NCBI GenBank assembly: GCA_045587065.1
Contig: JAZNBQ010000077.1
Coordinates: forward strand, 1-6,783
Reading direction: 5' to 3'
Source: SFWF01 sp045587065
GTDB taxonomy: Bacteria > Bacillota > Clostridia > Oscillospirales > Acutalibacteraceae
DNA length: 6,783 nucleotides
Shown here: piece by piece, positions 5,639 to 6,783 of the stretch
How positions within the stretch are numbered: position 1 is the stretch's first letter
How the letters are laid out: each line of letters opens with the position of its first letter
The notes under the pieces: model-generated
The model's input: the letters and a program-made list of their open reading frames with translations, nothing else
Databases searched by the model: none
What the model was told of the DNA's origin: nothing
Made by a program: the position numbers and the translations under genes

Positions 5639-6248
5639 AGTCTTTGCTTATTACTTTTTTCTGCCAGGATTTTTTATGACATTCAGGGCATTTCATATAT
5701 CTTGTTCTGCCCATATGCATAGCTAAATTAACGGCCTTATAAGTAGGAACGTATGTGTGCCCGCAGTGTGCGCATTTATAATATCCTGCCACTTGCTCAA
5801 TTTTTATGGCAAAGAAGAAACCTATAAAACAAGGAATAAATCCTGAGAATACAAGAACTATTCTTTGCCAGTTTTCCATTGGAAGATAAGCACCAATAAT
5901 AATTGGTACAAACAAAACTATCATTGAAAGAATACCGATAACCCATTCTAAAGCCAAAAGCCTTTTGTCGCTTTCTTCTTTTGCTTTTACCATCTCGATT
6001 AATTTTTGTTCCATTTCTTTGTTGTAATTATCCATGTTAATTACCTCCCCACTTAATAAATCATTAACAGTAATATTCAGGAGCTCGCATAAATCAAGCA
6101 TTATGGAAGAATCGGGTAAAGATTTGCCGGTTTCCCATTTTGATACAGCTCGGTCTGTAATGTTTAATTTCTCTGCTAATTGTGCTTGAGTAAGATTTGC
6201 TTTCTTTCTGCACTGAGAAATAAATTTTCCGATTTTAACCTGGTCCAT
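5637..6248 (-). CDS. Membrane-anchored Xre-family HTH protein with C-terminal zinc ribbon
   Basis: The 203-aa protein starts with an Xre/Cro-type helix-turn-helix (about 6-66): TQAQLAEKLNITDRAVSKWE (20-39) is the turn and recognition helix. A charged helical linker follows (73-98). Two hydrophobic segments, about 102-122 and 130-148, should cross the membrane as a hairpin, leaving both ends in the cytoplasm. The C-terminus carries C159-x2-C162 and C187-x2-C190, a zinc-ribbon pattern. The expected role is a membrane-tethered DNA-binding regulator that may sense a membrane or metal/redox signal; target genes are unknown. SD AAAGGAGG (6256-6263, minus strand) precedes the ATG by 7 nt. The gene is convergent with degV and has its own promoter about 120 nt upstream. 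A non-regulatory membrane protein with a fused HTH cannot be excluded. Confidence 0.85.
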   Translation of the reverse strand: MDQVKIGKFISQCRKKANLTQAQLAEKLNITDRAVSKWETGKSLPDSSIMLDLCELLNITVNDLLSGEVINMDNYNKEMEQKLIEMVKAKEESDKRLLALEWVIGILSMIVLFVPIIIGAYLPMENWQRIVLVFSGFIPCFIGFFFAIKIEQVAGYYKCAHCGHTYVPTYKAVNLAMHMGRTRYMKCPECHKKSWQKKVISKD

Positions 6249-6303
6249 ATGAACGCCTCCTTTGATTCTATTTTATATACTGTCTGAGAAAAAATACACG
6301 TAC

Positions 6304-6335
6304 CGTTGGTTGAGTAGGGGAGATATCAACCAATG
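6304..6335 (-). promoter_or_regulatory. Inverted repeat in the leader of the Xre regulator gene
   Basis: TTGGTTGA (6306-6313) and TCAACCAA (6326-6333) form an 8-bp dyad around a 12-nt spacer. A G-U and a C-G pair can extend it to 10 bp. It lies about 30 nt downstream of the -10 and well upstream of the SD, so it could be an operator for autoregulation or an RNA stem-loop in the 5' UTR. No T run follows, so it is not an intrinsic terminator. Confidence 0.45.
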
Positions 6336-6366
6336 AACTAATAACAAATTACTTTAAATTAACTTA

Positions 6367-6395
6367 ATTATATACTATATTTGCATCTTGTACAA
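6367..6395 (-). promoter_or_regulatory. Sigma-A promoter of the Xre regulator gene
   Basis: On the minus strand, TTGTAC (6395-6390) and a perfect TATAAT (6372-6367) are separated by 17 nt. Transcription would begin near 6360, giving a 5' leader of about 110 nt that contains the dyad at 6304-6335. Confidence 0.8.
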
Positions 6396-6449
6396 GTTAA
6401 AAATAATGTGCTTTTTATTGCCATTGTTGGCGTTTATTTTAAGCAACGT

Positions 6450-6494
6450 AAAAGAATCAAAATGCTATTAAAATAGTGTTTTGATTCTTTTTTT
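6450..6494 (+). terminator. Strong hairpin with plus-strand T run, no obvious gene upstream
   Basis: The stem spans 6450-6467 with 6474-6491 (18 bp, two G-U pairs, core AAAGAATC/GATTCTTT) around a 6-nt loop. Seven T follow on the plus strand (6488-6494). No plus-strand gene precedes it. On the minus strand the U tract is shorter, and it could be a back-up terminator for the tRNA transcript. The adjoining stretch 6396-6449 holds only short hairpins such as GCCA/TGGC (6420-6431), and I see no coding potential there. Confidence 0.65.
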
Positions 6495-6525
6495 ATGTCT
6501 TTGTAAGCAAAAGTCTGTATAACAG

Positions 6526-6554
6526 AAAAGACCCACCCTAAAGGTGAGTCTTTT
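6526..6554 (-). terminator. Terminator after tRNA-Leu
   Basis: On the minus strand a 12-bp stem (6554-6543 with 6537-6526, one U-G pair, core GACTCACC/GGTGGGTC) closes a 5-nt loop just downstream of the tRNA CCA. Its U tract is short. The odd pair is an allowed U-G on the minus strand but a C-A mismatch on the plus strand, which supports minus-strand use. Confidence 0.75.
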
Positions 6555-6559
6555 TTGTT

Positions 6560-6643
6560 TGGTGCGAGTGATGGGACTTGAACCCATACGTCGTGGACAC
6601 ACGCCCCTCAAACGTGCCTGTCTGCCTATTCCAGCACACTCGC
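6560..6643 (-). tRNA. tRNA-Leu (anticodon GAG), CCA encoded
   Basis: On the minus strand the acceptor stem GCGAGTG (from 6643) pairs with CACTCGC, followed by discriminator A (6563) and encoded CCA (6562-6560). The D arm contains GGAATAGGCAGAC, typical of tRNA-Leu. The anticodon stem CACGT/GCGTG encloses the 7-nt loop TTGAGGG, with anticodon GAG at 6609-6607. A long variable arm marks a class II tRNA. The T arm is ATGGG-TTCAAGT-CCCAT. It decodes CUC and CUU leucine codons. Confidence 0.96.
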
Positions 6644-6674
6644 ATTTCGCATTCGCTTTTTATCGCGCCTAAGT

Positions 6675-6703
6675 ATTATATCAAAAGCTTGTGCGGTTGT
6701 CAA
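6675..6703 (-). promoter_or_regulatory. Consensus sigma-A promoter of tRNA-Leu
   Basis: On the minus strand, perfect TTGACA (6703-6698) and perfect TATAAT (6680-6675) are separated by exactly 17 nt, with TG one base before the -10. The tRNA 5' end lies about 32 nt downstream of the -10, leaving a short leader to be trimmed by RNase P. Confidence 0.93.
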
Positions 6704-6723
6704 CAATAATTTTAAAAAATTTT

Positions 6724-6765
6724 AAAAAAATTGTTTTGCCGCTGCTTTTGCGGCGGCAAAACAAT
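6724..6765 (-). terminator. Terminator of a minus-strand gene beyond the right edge
   Basis: The stem 6765-6753 with 6742-6730 (13 bp, ending in GCCGC/GCGGC) can be lengthened by two inner G-C pairs past one mismatch. On the minus strand six or seven T follow (6730-6724). The plus strand has no T run, so it terminates a transcript entering from the right. Positions 6766-6783 hold nothing recognisable. Confidence 0.85.
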
Positions 6766-6783
6766 AAAAATAACTGTTTTTTA

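Overview
The window looks like low-GC Firmicutes (Clostridia) chromosome. The DNA is AT-rich, promoters are of the sigma-A type, and most starts carry a strong purine Shine-Dalgarno (SD) sequence. Mini-ribonuclease III (mrnC), DegV and the TrmB sequence style are typical of Firmicutes. The assignment to Clostridia is an inference from protein similarity as I remember it. Nothing in the window marks a phage, transposon or CRISPR locus.

Layout. Positions 1-1809 hold a plus-strand housekeeping operon: the obg GTPase without its N-terminal domain, then mrnC and dut, closed by a strong intrinsic terminator. A new promoter near 1834 starts a second plus-strand operon: trmB, then two adjacent P-loop proteins of the G3E (CobW/COG0523) superfamily. 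The first has a long His/Cys-rich metal-binding insert. The second joins a divergent G3E-like N-terminus to a C-terminal domain resembling the YcgQ/TIGR03943 (DUF1980) family. A separate near-consensus promoter at 4554-4582 drives a degV-family gene. Its 3' region folds into a long imperfect hairpin and ends at a bidirectional terminator. Convergent to it lies a minus-strand gene for a membrane-anchored Xre-type regulator with a C-terminal zinc ribbon; its promoter is at 6367-6395. Then come two hairpin terminators, a minus-strand tRNA-Leu(GAG) with encoded CCA and a perfect consensus promoter, and a minus-strand terminator belonging to a gene beyond the right edge.

How the genes fit together. 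obg, mrnC and dut serve ribosome assembly/GTP sensing, 23S rRNA maturation and nucleotide sanitation. trmB modifies tRNA. The G3E pair is the least ordinary part. Its metal-binding linker, CxCC motif and YcgQ-like partner domain suggest a zinc (or other transition metal) handling module. No Zur-like operator is visible, and the pair appears to be co-transcribed with trmB.

No clearly new system is proven here. The best leads are the G3E/DUF1980-like pair, the duplicated His/Cys cassette, the structured RNA candidate downstream of degV, and the missing Obg N-terminus at the left edge.
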